A DNA stretch of 64,000 bases from Monarcha castaneiventris obscurior. Its lineage: Eukaryota; Chordata; Aves; Passeriformes; Monarchidae. Made by a program: the position numbers and the translations under genes. Numbering within the stretch: position 1 is the stretch's first letter; the number at the start of each line of letters is the position of its first letter. Shown here piece after piece: positions 1 to 11,751 of the stretch. The stretch spans positions 5,468,001 through 5,532,000 of the forward strand of contig JAMPIT010000379.1 of NCBI GenBank assembly GCA_026261815.1, in the 5' to 3' direction. Under the pieces are notes generated by a model, which did no database searches, was not told the DNA's origin, and saw nothing but the letters and a program-made list of their open reading frames with translations.

Positions 1-36
1 GTGTTTCACAATCATGTATTTAAACACAGAAATCTG

Positions 37-42
37 TTTATT
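37..42 (-). promoter_or_regulatory. Distal candidate poly(A) signal AATAAA
   Basis: Minus-strand AATAAA about 1.74 kb after the stop is followed within about 25 nt by TGATTGTGAAAC, a plausible cleavage and U/G-rich downstream region. This is the best candidate in the window for the main NOL4 3' end, but sequence beyond position 1 cannot be seen. Confidence 0.45.
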
Positions 43-97
43 TACCCAAACAAAACAGAGGAAATGATTCCAGCCCTCAGGTTTTGAATTCTCATTT

Positions 98-125
98 AAA
101 TATGTGAACATAAATATGTGAACAT
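98..125. repeat. 14-bp perfect tandem duplication in the NOL4 3' UTR
   Basis: AAATATGTGAACAT occurs at 98-111 and 112-125 with no gap. In the mRNA it reads as two copies of AUGUUCACAUAUUU. Confidence 0.95.
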
Positions 126-659
126 CAGTCCACAACTTAGAGATGTTTGTGTATCTATGTACCTCCAAAATACTCATATTTCATAGGCTTTTTCACATTA
201 ATATTCACCAACAGTATCACAAAAGTTCTTTTTCTTTTACATAACTGTAAGCAACAGTAATTCTAGAAACACTAGAGAAAAAAAAAGCATAGCAATGTCC
301 ACAGTTACAAGAAAAAGTGCACATTACTTGATCACAATCACAGTCATTACTTGGAAAACTATATGTAACAAGTAGATATAAAATATCACTGATGCCTTAA
401 ACTCATTGTCAAAAACGGAATTACATAAAATTTTGTACATGAAATAAGGCAAATTTAGGAATGCACAAGAAACTTGTTATTCAACAAAAGCTAAACAACA
501 GAACAGATAGTACAATAAGCATAAACTAAAGTACTTTTTTTCTATATACTTAAAAAGAAGCCTGCCATAGTGCACAAAGAAAACACCATTAATGTGTAAT
601 CAATATTATAAAATAAGAAATAGAGGGGATGGGAAGAGTGGGGAAGGGGAGAGAAGAGT

Positions 660-665
660 TTTATT
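660..665 (-). promoter_or_regulatory. Middle candidate poly(A) signal AATAAA
   Basis: Minus-strand AATAAA lies about 1.1 kb after the stop. The downstream minus-strand sequence is C/T-rich (CTCTTCTCTCCCC), a weak match to a GU-rich downstream element. Confidence 0.3.
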
Positions 666-988
666 ATAGTTGCAGCTGCATCCACTTACAGTTTTGTACA
701 GGTTTTATCTAGGCCTGGGAATTATACAAATTATACCAGAAGTGTCAATGACCTTCCTCGGTAAGAATTTTGTTTAAATTAAGGAAAAAAAATAAATACA
801 CACAAGAGTGCAAATTTTCAGATTGTCACTTGCAACCTCTTAACATTCATCATCTATATCCAATCACAACTAGAGGGACTTGTATAAGACAGCAGCAGTG
901 ATCATGGAGTCAGATGAGCTCACCGTAAGAAATCAATTCATCTTTTTTTTTTCTCAACGATATGTCTTTTTTAAAAAACGCTCAACTC

Positions 989-994
989 TTTATT
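989..994 (-). promoter_or_regulatory. Proximal candidate poly(A) signal AATAAA
   Basis: Minus-strand AATAAA lies about 0.8 kb after the NOL4 stop, followed downstream by a T-rich stretch (GCGTTTTTT). It could give a short-UTR mRNA form. Confidence 0.35.
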
Positions 995-1786
995 AATTGC
1001 TAATAAAGCTGCAATATATTACAGAATGGAGTTGAGAATGGCATGAATGCAGGAAATGCATACTTCCTTTGGAAGGTATTCCATAGATGACAATTTACAG
1101 TACACAGGGGAGGAATTATCCAGCATCAAGAGTTACTCGTTGTAGAAAGAATATGAAGTTGGGGAGAAGGGCACAGCCAGGGGTTCAAGAGAGGAAGGGG
1201 GGACTTAAAATAGCTCCTCAAAACATTTCCAGGACCAGTGAAAAAGTTTACCAAAGTAAAAATGAAAAATCTTGAATGAAAACAAAAATCTTTTGTTTTG
1301 TTTTTTATAAAAATTACATTTTTTTAAAATACAAGATCCTTTTAATTGCAATTGTGCCCTGTAGCAACAGGACATTTGGCAATGTTTTGCCATATACTGC
1401 AGCTTTAAGTCCAATGAGTCAGTATCACATTCCACTAATATTGCACTTGGATCTTGAACCACTTGTTTTAGAAAACCATCACAGCATCTTCTGTTTCCTC
1501 CACTTGTTAGAATGAGTTAATTTCTAGCCACTTTTTCGATATTTATGCTGACACACTAAAACAAAAGCAATAGGCTGGACACAGTAAAGTACCTCGGAAA
1601 TACCAGAGGTCGAAGTTCACTTGAAGCACCTTAACACATCACTTTATGGATCAAGAACAGTGTGGCATTATGGTAATTAACTCTCCTAAAAGACTGTGCA
1701 GTAACTGAAGTGTGTGCTCTGGGAAATCAAAATGTCATTAGTGGAAATTCTGAGATAAGACCAGGCCGGTGTGAAGGTCACATGAC

Positions 1787-1980
1787 TCAGTTCTGCTGCA
1801 AAATAAGGTTTTCCAGTTCATCTGCAGAGCGCAATAAAAACGCGGCTGATTCTCGGTACCCTGCCACGAGCTGCCTCACTGCGTTTATTTCAGTCGGACT
1901 CAGCTGGGGTCTAGAGCTGGAAGTACTGGAGGATCCAGAGCTGGTTGCTAACTGCCTCTTCATACTGAGATCTGTTGGAC
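1787..1980 (-). CDS. NOL4: NOL4 terminal exon, coding part (63 codons plus stop)
   Basis: The acceptor is ...CCCTTTGCTGTCTGCAG. The exon completes the split glycine and encodes [20 protein letters not shown], then [20 protein letters not shown], then [20 protein letters not shown] and QQN before a TGA (1789-1787). The PTDLSMK heptapeptide matches the PxDLSxK consensus recognised by the CtBP corepressors. It is followed by a serine-rich linker and a conserved C-terminal amphipathic helix (roughly residues 25-60 of the exon). An apparent start (MLSAG) upstream of the splice junction in the same frame is intronic read-through, not a real N-terminus. Frame and stop agree with the known NOL4 C-terminus ending LILQQN. 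Confidence 0.95.
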
Positions 1981-4034
1981 CTGCAGACAGCAAAGGGAAA
2001 GAAAAGATGCTTCAGATCTGCTGCCAGAGACGTTTCACAGGTTTGCAGATACAAATGCAGAGTAGTAAGATCTGCTCTCAGCTGAGTGCAAGCAGCAGAA
2101 ATAAGCAGTAACTGTCCTGTTACCAGTCGCCTCGACAGGAACCACAGCAATTTATATTTATGAATCACAGACTCCACTTACAGAACATGAGGGGCAAGTC
2201 CACTGCTTCAGAAAATTACCCTCCGAGGGCATATCCCAACAGTGTGAGCCACTTGCACCCCAAACCCTGCCCTGGGATCTGATGATGGTGATCAGGCAGA
2301 AGGTTCATCTCCCCCCAGCCTCCCCCCAGCTCCAGCTGCCATCGTAGACTTCATGGCAATATGCACACTTGCAATTTTTATCAGAGAAAATCCAACTTAT
2401 GTTCTCTAGATAGCTATTTTCACATTTTGTGCTTCAATCAGCATGTGGCCAGATTGTGAATCCCTTGCAGACGTAGATAAATGGTCATCCACATGACTTG
2501 CCTGACGCTGTCTGATCACTTACATAAATAGCTGCTCATGAATGAGATTAGGCTGGTGACAATCTGGCTGCCACCGTGAGGAGCACACTCTCGTCTGTGA
2601 GGGCTGCATACAGCTGGCAGTACTTTGCAAGGATCTTGTAAGGCCAGAACACTGACAGGAGATTCTGCAGCAATCACCATGCTGTTGTTTTGGCAGCTCA
2701 CAGCAATATCCTTAGCACTTTCCTTCAAAGAATATTCTCAAGACCACGGATACTGCATATGGAAGACAGCATTCCTGAGGGCACTCTGCAGGTTACTGTG
2801 ATTGGCAAAACATCTGCCATCATGAACTTTGGCTTTGTGGGGAAATTCCCTGGCCATTTGTTCAGTTATTAACCAGATAAGATGCATGGTGCTTTAATGA
2901 AATGTTTGCATTTTCCACTTAACGTATTTTTTTTCTTCCCGCAGTGTAAATTTGGACAGGTAGAATAGGACTGAGGACTTTTTTGAACATATATAGAAGG
3001 ATACAGATGGCAAATATACCTATCAAACAGTATATTTTGTGCAAATCTGGGAAATAACTGCTCATTTCTTTCGACAGTGTAGCAAATCTATATTTCTGTC
3101 AGGCAGAAGATCAGACTAGCCTGATCCTAATCTTAATACTCTCCTGGAAATTGGGATCAAGCTATCCAAAGCAATGTATCTTGCTTCCCTATGAGAAAAA
3201 TGTCACTCTTCAATTTGATGAGGGCAATATATGTCAATGCCAAGGCTTTCCAGAAAAGACTGGAATAATTTTAAAATTCAGCATATTCAGCTGTAGAACA
3301 CAGAACACATTAATTCATACTCTGGAGGTTCTCCTAAATAATCCCACCAAAATCATAAGATTCAAAACCAGACTCGCAATCTTAAGCACTAATGGAAAGA
3401 GATGTCTGATTTCCAGAAGCTAAAGATTTGGTCATAAATCTTATTTACTTTTCTTTCTTACTTGTCTGTGCAGAGGTACAGCTGAGACCACAAAAAATGT
3501 GGAGATTGCCATGTCCCCACACTCCCTGAAGTTAATGAAAAATCTCCCCTTGACTGAATGAAAGCAGAGCTGACACTATGAAAAGAGACTACTCAAACAG
3601 AAAGGGTCCTATTAGATCTGATTTCCTACTACACAACTAGCATGAGCAGCACTTAGCCTTACAGCTTGTATTATCTGGTTTTACAGTGGCATAAATGAAC
3701 TGACTTTTAAATGACTTCCAGTGTACAAAGGATAAAATAAGCACAATTAGCTCAGTGAACTTTTTTCGGTGTGACTGCACACTGCAGGAAAATGATGCCA
3801 GTGTGAAGAAACTCAGAGGATGTTTTTAAGAAAAAACTTGACCCAGCAGAGAGAAGAATGGTATACCAAACATAAAGCCAGTTGGGCTGAATGGATGTAA
3901 GAAGCCATTAAAGACATCTATATTTATTGAGGCAGTAGTGAAAAAGCTGCCACTGACATATTGAGGGCATTGTGCTCCACATGAACCTAAGTTAACTTTT
4001 CTGTTCTTTCCTTGACTTTAATTCATGTCACTGC

Positions 4035-4079
4035 CAAAAACACACACACACAAACGAACAAACACAAACAAACAAACAA
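4035..4079. repeat. CA / AAAC microsatellite
   Basis: A (CA)n run passes into AAAC/ACAAA units. Low-complexity, intronic. Confidence 0.9.
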
Positions 4080-7000
4080 TACCTGGCAGAACAGAATTCT
4101 GCAGCAGAGCATATTATTTTACAAAATGTAACTGAAGGGCTTTTCTCATTTGTAATCCAGATTTTAAGTGACATAACAGGATACCAGTTTATGCCACTCA
4201 TAAGTAAAATATACATGGAAATGTGCTTGGTCATACCTCTCAGGTTTTCCTTACACAAACTGATGGTGCAAAGCACGGCTCTGATAGGAAAACTAGGAGA
4301 AGACCATGTCCATCATGCACAAACCAGTCTAAGTCCTCACAAGTCTGTAGGATCTAAAGCTTACCTATGACAGCCCAAGCTTTATATCTGGGAGAACACC
4401 TCACTCAGAGATTAGTCCCTGGATGTGTTATATTGGTCTCAGCTTTTAATAGCTATGATAGACACTCACTGGCAGTAATAGAGATTCTCAAAGGTTGGCC
4501 AGGCTGCTAAATACTAAAATGCTATAACTTAATTGTAGCTTCATCAGTCATACCTGGTCATTCAGAAACTAAAGAATAAGTGCAACCTATAAGAGCATTC
4601 TTACACTGTAGCTATTTCCAGTGTTATTTTATGCAAATCAGCTCTTGAAACATGGAAACCCAAACCCTAGTCATACCTACCATATCTCTTTAACCAGACA
4701 AATAAATCACAGCTATTCTGAAGGCTTAAAACAGCTGGTTAAGGACGCTTCATATATGTCTATCTTCAGAAGCCATCACTACAGGTTACTAGTCTGGAAA
4801 AAGCTGAACAGCTCCACCATCATGTCTTTTAACAACTATCTTTACTATTTCTCTAGTGTATTTAACATTATTTATTAAGCTGCCAGTCCTCACAGGAACA
4901 AGAAAGTGTATACTTGTGAAGAGGGAAATCTGAATATTTTTGCAATGAATTTTAAAGTGTCAGGTTCCTCCAAGATGTTACTGCACATTTTAGCATACTG
5001 CTTCCTATTCCGGAGTACTTCACGGGCATTAAAAATCTTGATTGCAAATATTATCAGGTTCCACAATGTCTGTTGAGCAAGCAAAGACTAAGCATATATC
5101 ACAGAGATTAAGACAGGAGACTTATTTCCATTTCTTTCTCTTAGTGCATATTGCCATAACATGAAATTGTCACCTTCCATGTTTTTATAACAGAACAACA
5201 TTCTCACAAGCAGTGGGTTAAAGAAATTGCTGAGACAAAGCCTTTCTTTTATACTTTTTCAGAAGACTAAAGTATTGTTCTTCTGCCTCTTGTTGAGGCC
5301 ACCTGATTGACACTTTAACATGGGAATATTTTAGATTTACCACCTCTGTCCAGTTTACATTGAGCTAATTTCCTCTGTGAGGTGAAATTGTTTTGTTGGA
5401 ACCCCATCAAGCTGAATATGAAAACTCTAAAAACCCACTCTTCGTGTGCTAGACAAACATTTATCAAATTAGCAGCTAGAAATGTCTGCCATTAAATACA
5501 CTGTGGAACAAATGGCTTTTCTGTAAATTACAAGACTTTAATGGAACTAGTTATTGCCTCATGCACTACTCATTACCAACGTGATTTATATCAAACTCCA
5601 AAATATGGGTCAGATGTAGATGTGCTGATACTGATTGCTTAGACCCTATCAACTGTCTCAGCAAAATTCCCTTAAGAATTGTATGTTGTCACTGGGTAGC
5701 TACGAATCTTATAATTAACAGCTACTGAAAGAATAATAAATGTGTCAGTGACTCTCAAAACGGTTATCACTATTGTAGATAATAATATAGAATAAAAAAT
5801 AATTTTAAAAAGCTTTATGTGTTGAAGCATCTATGCTTCCACATTTTCATTAATAGTTAAGCTACCTTTTCATCAGTGATAATGCAAAAAGCAGTGGCAC
5901 TTATTTAGAGAAAAATGTATTTGTCCATGCTTTGAAATCTCTTGTGTGTATCTTTTCTATTGCACCTATTCTACTCCCCCATTTTGTCCCCATGAGTGGC
6001 TTTAGAGGAGAGGTTGGACTACATTCTTATATACACCAATAAAACTAAATAGAAAAAAAACCTACCAAAGTATTCTATCTTTTCTTTCCAAATCAGACCT
6101 ATTTATTGTAATAAGAATGCTTTATTGTGATATTATGCATCTGCCAATGCTTCTTTTCCTCCTGCCTTCAAACATAGAGCAGATGTGCCTAGCAGTATTG
6201 TTTCACGTGCCAGGAGAAATCAAGAAAACAGGGACTGATGAATTGGACCTTTTAAGCTTCTTTCTCCCTTCTACACTCTCCTTCTGGAAGACACATCTTC
6301 TGCTACTTTAGACAGCAGAAAAAAAAATGCTGTCTTGCCTGAGGAAAGTGATATGAAAACACAGAAATGCCTACAGATATCATTCATTTCCAATGATCAG
6401 GAAACACAGTGGTCTGTGATTAAATGATTATGTGAGATCCTTCCTATCCAGCACAGGAGATTAATTATGTGGTGTATATCTGTGGTGCCTTAAGCTGTCA
6501 CCTCATCTTTGGACAGAGGTAGGAAAGTATACATCCAAGACATTCCATCTCCATCCCTATGGTGGCAATGGACTAGTACTTGCATGTGCCACGTATCCGA
6601 CAATTTGAAGGGGATGAGGAAGGAGGAAGAGGAAGAGGAATGTGCGGAAGGTCTTAACAAAATTCAGCCAGCATTTTACAGCAAGAAGTTCCCACCTTTT
6701 CCAAAATATAGGTTAAACCATTTAACTTCTCCCAACCCCACCTACAGTTTTCTTTAAATTGGATTAAACACGCTGTCCCAGGTTCCTAAGTCTATCACTC
6801 TTGATCTGTTTCTTCATGCTCCAGGCTCCATCTGTGTTAGAGACAAACTCTTTCCCCTCTCTCCACTTTGATGTCATCAGGGTAGCACTGAGAACACAAA
6901 AGACTGTGCAAGAGCAGAAGTATAAAGAAGACCTGGAGACAGCAACCACAGCAAGAACCCCATTCGACCCTACATCCTGGCTAGCCAACCTGTGAGTAAC

Positions 7001-7179
7001 CCACTCAGCACTTAAAAAACTAGCTACACATTGGATATTCTCATCTGTTGTTTTTTTTTCCCCTAGATTGTCACCAAGAAGCCTCTATCAATCATGAAAG
7101 GGCCAAGATTTTACAGAAGGTTACAACTTGACCAAATTTTTGGATGTGGAAAAGAGGTACCTTCCATGTACTTCCCTAC

Positions 7180-8190
7180 TTCCCTTCCATGAACAAGTGG
7201 ACAAGAGTGCTCAGCACTCCTCTCCCCTGCAGAGCAGCACAGCCATGCTGATCCCTGGAGGTCAGCAGCACCTGCTCTGGGAGACTCCCCCAGCTACTCC
7301 ATTGGCTTCAGCAGGGCTGGACCATCTGAAGGACCAGGGGGCAGAAGGACCAGGAAGGCTGACTGGCACATGGGTAAGAGGTCTGGCTAGAGCAGGGAAC
7401 AGCTGGAAGGGCATAACCTCTGGAAGGGAGCAGCAGAGAGGGGTGAGCAGTGTGGTGGAAGTCCAGCAGCTACCAGCTGGGCCATTAGGCCATCGTGGTC
7501 TGCAGGCCTGCCCATGGGAGAAGAGGCTGAAAGAGAAGGCTGCCAGGGCTCAGGATTTGCTGTGGTGTGAACATATTGGGATTCAGCCAAAGAACTCACC
7601 TGAGCTGGAAGGGGACTGGACGTTCGTGGTGCCTGGGATGCAGTGCTGAGTTGTGGCTGTGGTGGAGGTAGGCTGCAGATCTGTGGAGAGAAATGGAGAC
7701 ACAACACTTTGTCTTACTGTGACAGGAGGGCATGTTCTGCATGGCCAGCCTGATATCGAGTCTGAAACACCCTCTTTTCACACACGCAAAAGGAATTGAC
7801 TGACATTTCTGCCTAGAAAACCAGACAATGATGCAGAAGAAACAGTCCCAAATCACCTCCAGGAAACCCAGCTATGGCACCAGAAACTCATTTCACACCT
7901 CTATGAGAAAATGGACTTCAGGAAATGATGCAGCTGCAAAGACCATGACTCCAAGGAGCCCAGCATGACTTCAGAGAGTGCTGACAGTCATCAGGAGAGG
8001 GCAGACAGCAGCCCACTGGACTGAAATACATGGGGACACAAGCCCATCCCACTCTGTCCAGAAAGGCTCAGGCTACATGCAGGGACTTCAACAGCTCCTG
8101 GTGGCATCAAGAGATTTTGCTCCCAACATTATCTCCTGTCCTCACCCTCCTGCCCTCAAGCTGGACATTTTTCTGAACTCAATCCAGGAG
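7180..8190. other. GC-richer unclassified intronic block
   Basis: Within the last NOL4 intron, about 1 kb is noticeably richer in G and C (many CAGCAG, CTGG and CCCC words) than its surroundings. On the plus strand it carries an open frame of 173 codons (7128-7649) with no recognised domain. The composition suggests an old interspersed repeat or pseudogene remnant; neither can be shown by eye. Confidence 0.4.
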
Positions 8191-11100
8191 TGATAGAGGG
8201 GGGCCAGCTGAAGCCTTTGTGGCTGGCTAAGAGCTAGCAAGCAAATTTGTTTACATTCACTGAGCTATTCCACCTTGGAGGTTCTCCATTCAGTTCTGTA
8301 ACAGGAACTGCATTAGCCTGATAAAAAGGGAGCTGTTGAAATACACCCTTCTCAAAGAGCAGCTCTCCTTCACCATCTAAAAGAATCAAACACTACATGA
8401 CCAAAGGCTTCTCCCCAGCCCATGTACAGGCTGACACAAACGCTGTCAACCCACAGATTGCTTGGTGAATGTTTCCAGATGAGCTGGATTGGCCTAAGAA
8501 GTTTAAAAGGAGGGGGAAAACACACCTTGGTGCTGTAAGACCAAGCCTTTTCCTTCTGTGCTTTTTTCCCAGCCCATAATAAAGGAGGGGTCATTGCACA
8601 AGCTGCTGCATTCTGTTTGCTCATATTGAGCAGTTTCATGAAGGCTTGCCCCGTGCAGTTGTGTGAGGAGCTAATTATGGCTCTGTAATTAGCCATGTGG
8701 AAGGACAGACCTCCCCATGTGGAGGGAAGCACTGCAACAGCCGGCACAGAGAGGTCCCTGAGTCAGAGCCACCAAACAGTTGGGTGAACAGATAGCTAAG
8801 TCTGTAAGGTCAGAGTAGGGATGAACTTTATACAGAGGAAATAACCAAATTAAATGAGTCACAGCATACAAAATACATGCATCAGCTGGACTACTAGACA
8901 GAGAATTAATTGGACATTAATTATTATATTACTGTGGGGGAAGGTCCAGCAATAGGTAATCAAGCAGTGAGTTTTAGATAGCTATTGCAGCTATTGCAAA
9001 TTTTTTTCTTCTGTTTTAGCAGATACACAAAACCAGACTGTGTTTGTTTATACACATGTTCTGACAGAGGTGTGTATTTATTTTTACACTAGGAGAACAT
9101 CTGTAAACGTGACAAGAACATTTGATGGGTTACTATATTGAAAAGGAGTTGCATTTTTAAATTAGTTTTTAGCTCCTGAAAACAATTTGCAAGTAAATAT
9201 CCTGTTCTCCAGAGAAGTAACTCATTAACCATTTTAACAGCCTTGCATATGTTTGGAACAAGAGTCCCAGAAACAGTGTAATGATTGCAAACAACTGTCC
9301 TATGAGGTCTGTCAGGGGGGCAATGGTCATCCCTGTCAGTTGCAGCTCCAACCACTCCTCTTGTCTACCAAGGGATATATCAGAGAGAACTGACAGATCT
9401 CAAGGAACTGGCCTCCAAGTCCTCCAATTTGTCCTGTGGGGAAACCAGCTGCCAGAGCAATTTACCCTTAATATCCAAGACATAATTAGTTTGGTTACTG
9501 GTTGGTTTTGTGTCAATGAGACTAAGAAATGGACGGAGTTGCCTTTCTACAATTTTCCTGATCTTCCTGAAACGGCAAGTGGGTCACAAACCACCAACTT
9601 AACTAGACTGTCAGCATCAACTGGTTTTCAAGTCCTGGCACACAAAGACTTTTGGTTCATGGAGCTTATGTACTTTGGCACCAGTAGGATCCCTGTGGAG
9701 AAGACGGACACCTTTGCACAAGCTTCCAACTGTGCACAACCATATGGGAGAGGTGCAATGGCTTACTGGTCCTTCAAAGTAAAGGGACATACAGACAAAA
9801 TTGACCAATGCAAGCAGGGAAAGGCAAGGAAAAAGAAATGTTTGAGCATATGTCTGTACACAAACCTATCTTGAGCTTTAACTGTGAAAAAACACTGGAG
9901 TCCTCTGTGTTAAAAGGACAAAGGAAATGTGGCTTCTAATCAGAAAGCAAGACTAATTTATGGTGTTTCATTTGTATGTCATTTTTTAAAATTGCATGCT
10001 GAAGCGACATAGAATACTTTTGCCTAAACCCCACAATTCACTGAAAAATGGGAGTTATGAAAATGTATCCCATTACAAGAAGTTTGAAGGGAAAAACAAG
10101 TACACAAAACAGTTGTGATTCCTCACAGTTTAAGATTATATAAACAGGACAATATTGATGGCTTTTGCTGACAAATAACACATGGGGAGTTTAATCCTAC
10201 TCTTAGTTGGGTAAAAGGGCAAATGCCAACTGTTTTCAGTGGGAACTGGCTAAGATCCTCTCTGGACATAACCTAAAAGACAATTTTAAAGTTCTTCTGC
10301 ATTTTCACAAAAAACACCAGATTTCCACAGCTTGTCTTACTCTTATGAAAATATTTGATCAGAGACCATATTCAGTGCTTCATATGGACTCTTCATGTGT
10401 ATGGAAACAATTGTAATTATCATTCATTCTTTTTAAGTCAAAGACTTTTGACAATTAAAGTATTATCTTTTTAAAGCCTTTCAAAAACTCAGCACAAATC
10501 ATCCACAGACCTTTGAGAATTTTGTGGGCAGGGGGTGAGGAAGAAGACGTGACTGAAGGTCCCCAGGACACCACATACCAGTAACTCCTGGCAGGCTGCA
10601 GCCCTGATAGCATTTTTGAAAATTGCTGAGCATGCTGAATATAGAGGCTGTAGCCAAGCAATTATCATCTTGCCTAAATCAGCCCCTCTACCTGAACTGG
10701 CACTCGTTAGCCAGAGAGGGATCAGCCAGGGCAAAACCCCAGGGATTTCTCCATCCTCCGAGACATTCCTTTAAATACAGTCCTGGGAGTCAATAAACCC
10801 TCAGGCTTCCAGAGTAATCACTTTTCTCTGACAGAGACAATACCCTTTTTATCAGAAGGGTACTGCTCTGCATTTGTACAAAATCAATATGAGGGATTAT
10901 TTCAAATGAATACCACAATTTGCTTGCATTTTTTTTTGTTAAAAAAGCATGCCAATGTAAGAAGAAAGGAATGTTGTCTACATAAATGACACCACTTGTT
11001 TTTTTCAGAGGGACATGTGACCTCATGGTGACACATATTTGCCTTACCATTTTTAGTCTAGGGCATAAATGAATATGCTGATTTCTCATTTAACACGTGG

Positions 11101-11570
11101 TATGCCAGATCCTTATCTGCAGTGAATTAAAGTAGCTGGTGAGACCATGTGAGAAATCTGTATCAATTCATTTGTGTTACACAATACGGAGTTGAGTGTT
11201 TCGAAACTCAAGCCAAAAATATACCAATGGCCTCATTTTGTGATCAGAGTAGGAGAGGACAGTAACGACAAGGTCCTCATAAAGTCATGCAAACTGACTG
11301 AAGATCTAACCTGGCATTTTTAAACTCAGCTTTGTTAGAGGCTTATAGTTCAGTCTTCTCTGTTGTGTATTAGTCCCTTGAAAGTGGAAGGAGACAAGCA
11401 CGCAGGGAATGAGTGTTTTGCTCAGCAGTAGCTGTTGGCAGGATTGTGCTCCTGCTCATTGTGTGATAATGGCCTATGGATATTGAACCTTTTGGACTAG
11501 CTTTCTGTACGGCAGGGGGAAATACACACCAGAACACATACACAGAGGCACAGTTTGTAAGGAAACTCAC

Positions 11571-11751
11571 CACTGCTAGAAGCATCGTTGAGATTTAGCA
11601 GCCCACCTCCGAGCCCTCTGTAACTATGGTAACTGTAGGTCCCATTGCCGTTGATGTACAACACCTCCTGCGTGCTGGAAACAGCTGATGCTGAGTAAGT
11701 GACCTGGGCTGGCTCCTGTTTGTACTGCTTGTCAGCTGGAGCAGCCTCATC
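11571..11751 (-). CDS. NOL4: NOL4 internal coding exon, Gly/Tyr-rich segment (60 codons + 1 nt)
   Basis: This 181-nt exon has an acceptor ...TTGTTTTTGCAG and donor GTGAGT. It enters in phase 0 and leaves in phase 1, so it cannot be skipped without shifting the frame of the last exon. It encodes DEAAPADKQYKQEPAQVTYS, ASAVSSTQEVLYINGNGTYS, YHSYRGLGGGLLNLNDASSS and the first base of a glycine codon. The stretch is low in predicted structure at its start. It then carries the conserved YINGNGTYSYHSYRGLGGGLLNLN block characteristic of NOL4/NOL4L C-termini. The function of this block is not established. The interrupted glycine is completed by GT at the start of the terminal exon, giving [11 protein letters not shown] across the junction. 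Confidence 0.94.

Larger units (their letters stand above)
20..1786 (-). other. NOL4: NOL4 3' untranslated region (3' end approximate)
   Basis: The sequence following the NOL4 stop codon on the minus strand is AT-rich and has no further conserved coding frame. It contains three canonical AATAAA hexamers. The distal one (42-37) is followed by a U/G-rich stretch compatible with cleavage around positions 10-25, which would give a UTR of about 1.75 kb. The true end could also be at a nearer signal or beyond the window's first base. It holds a 14-bp tandem duplication at 98-125 and several homopolymer runs. No transcript data were available, so the boundary is inference. Confidence 0.55.
1981..11570 (-). 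other. NOL4: NOL4 intron before the terminal exon (9,590 bp)
   Basis: The intron has a GTGAGT donor at 11570 and a CTGCAG acceptor at 1981. It contains a CA/AAAC microsatellite near 4035-4079 and a GC-richer complex block around 7180-8190 that I could not classify. It also has two longer-than-usual plus-strand open frames (7128-7649 and 9281-9874) without recognisable homology. No CR1 copy is evident. The rest looks like ordinary AT-rich intronic sequence. Confidence 0.85.

Noticed and set aside
7128..7649. 173-codon plus-strand frame as a gene
   Set aside because: No domain, no splice-consistent neighbours and no family resemblance; it lies in a GC-richer intronic block where stops are rarer.
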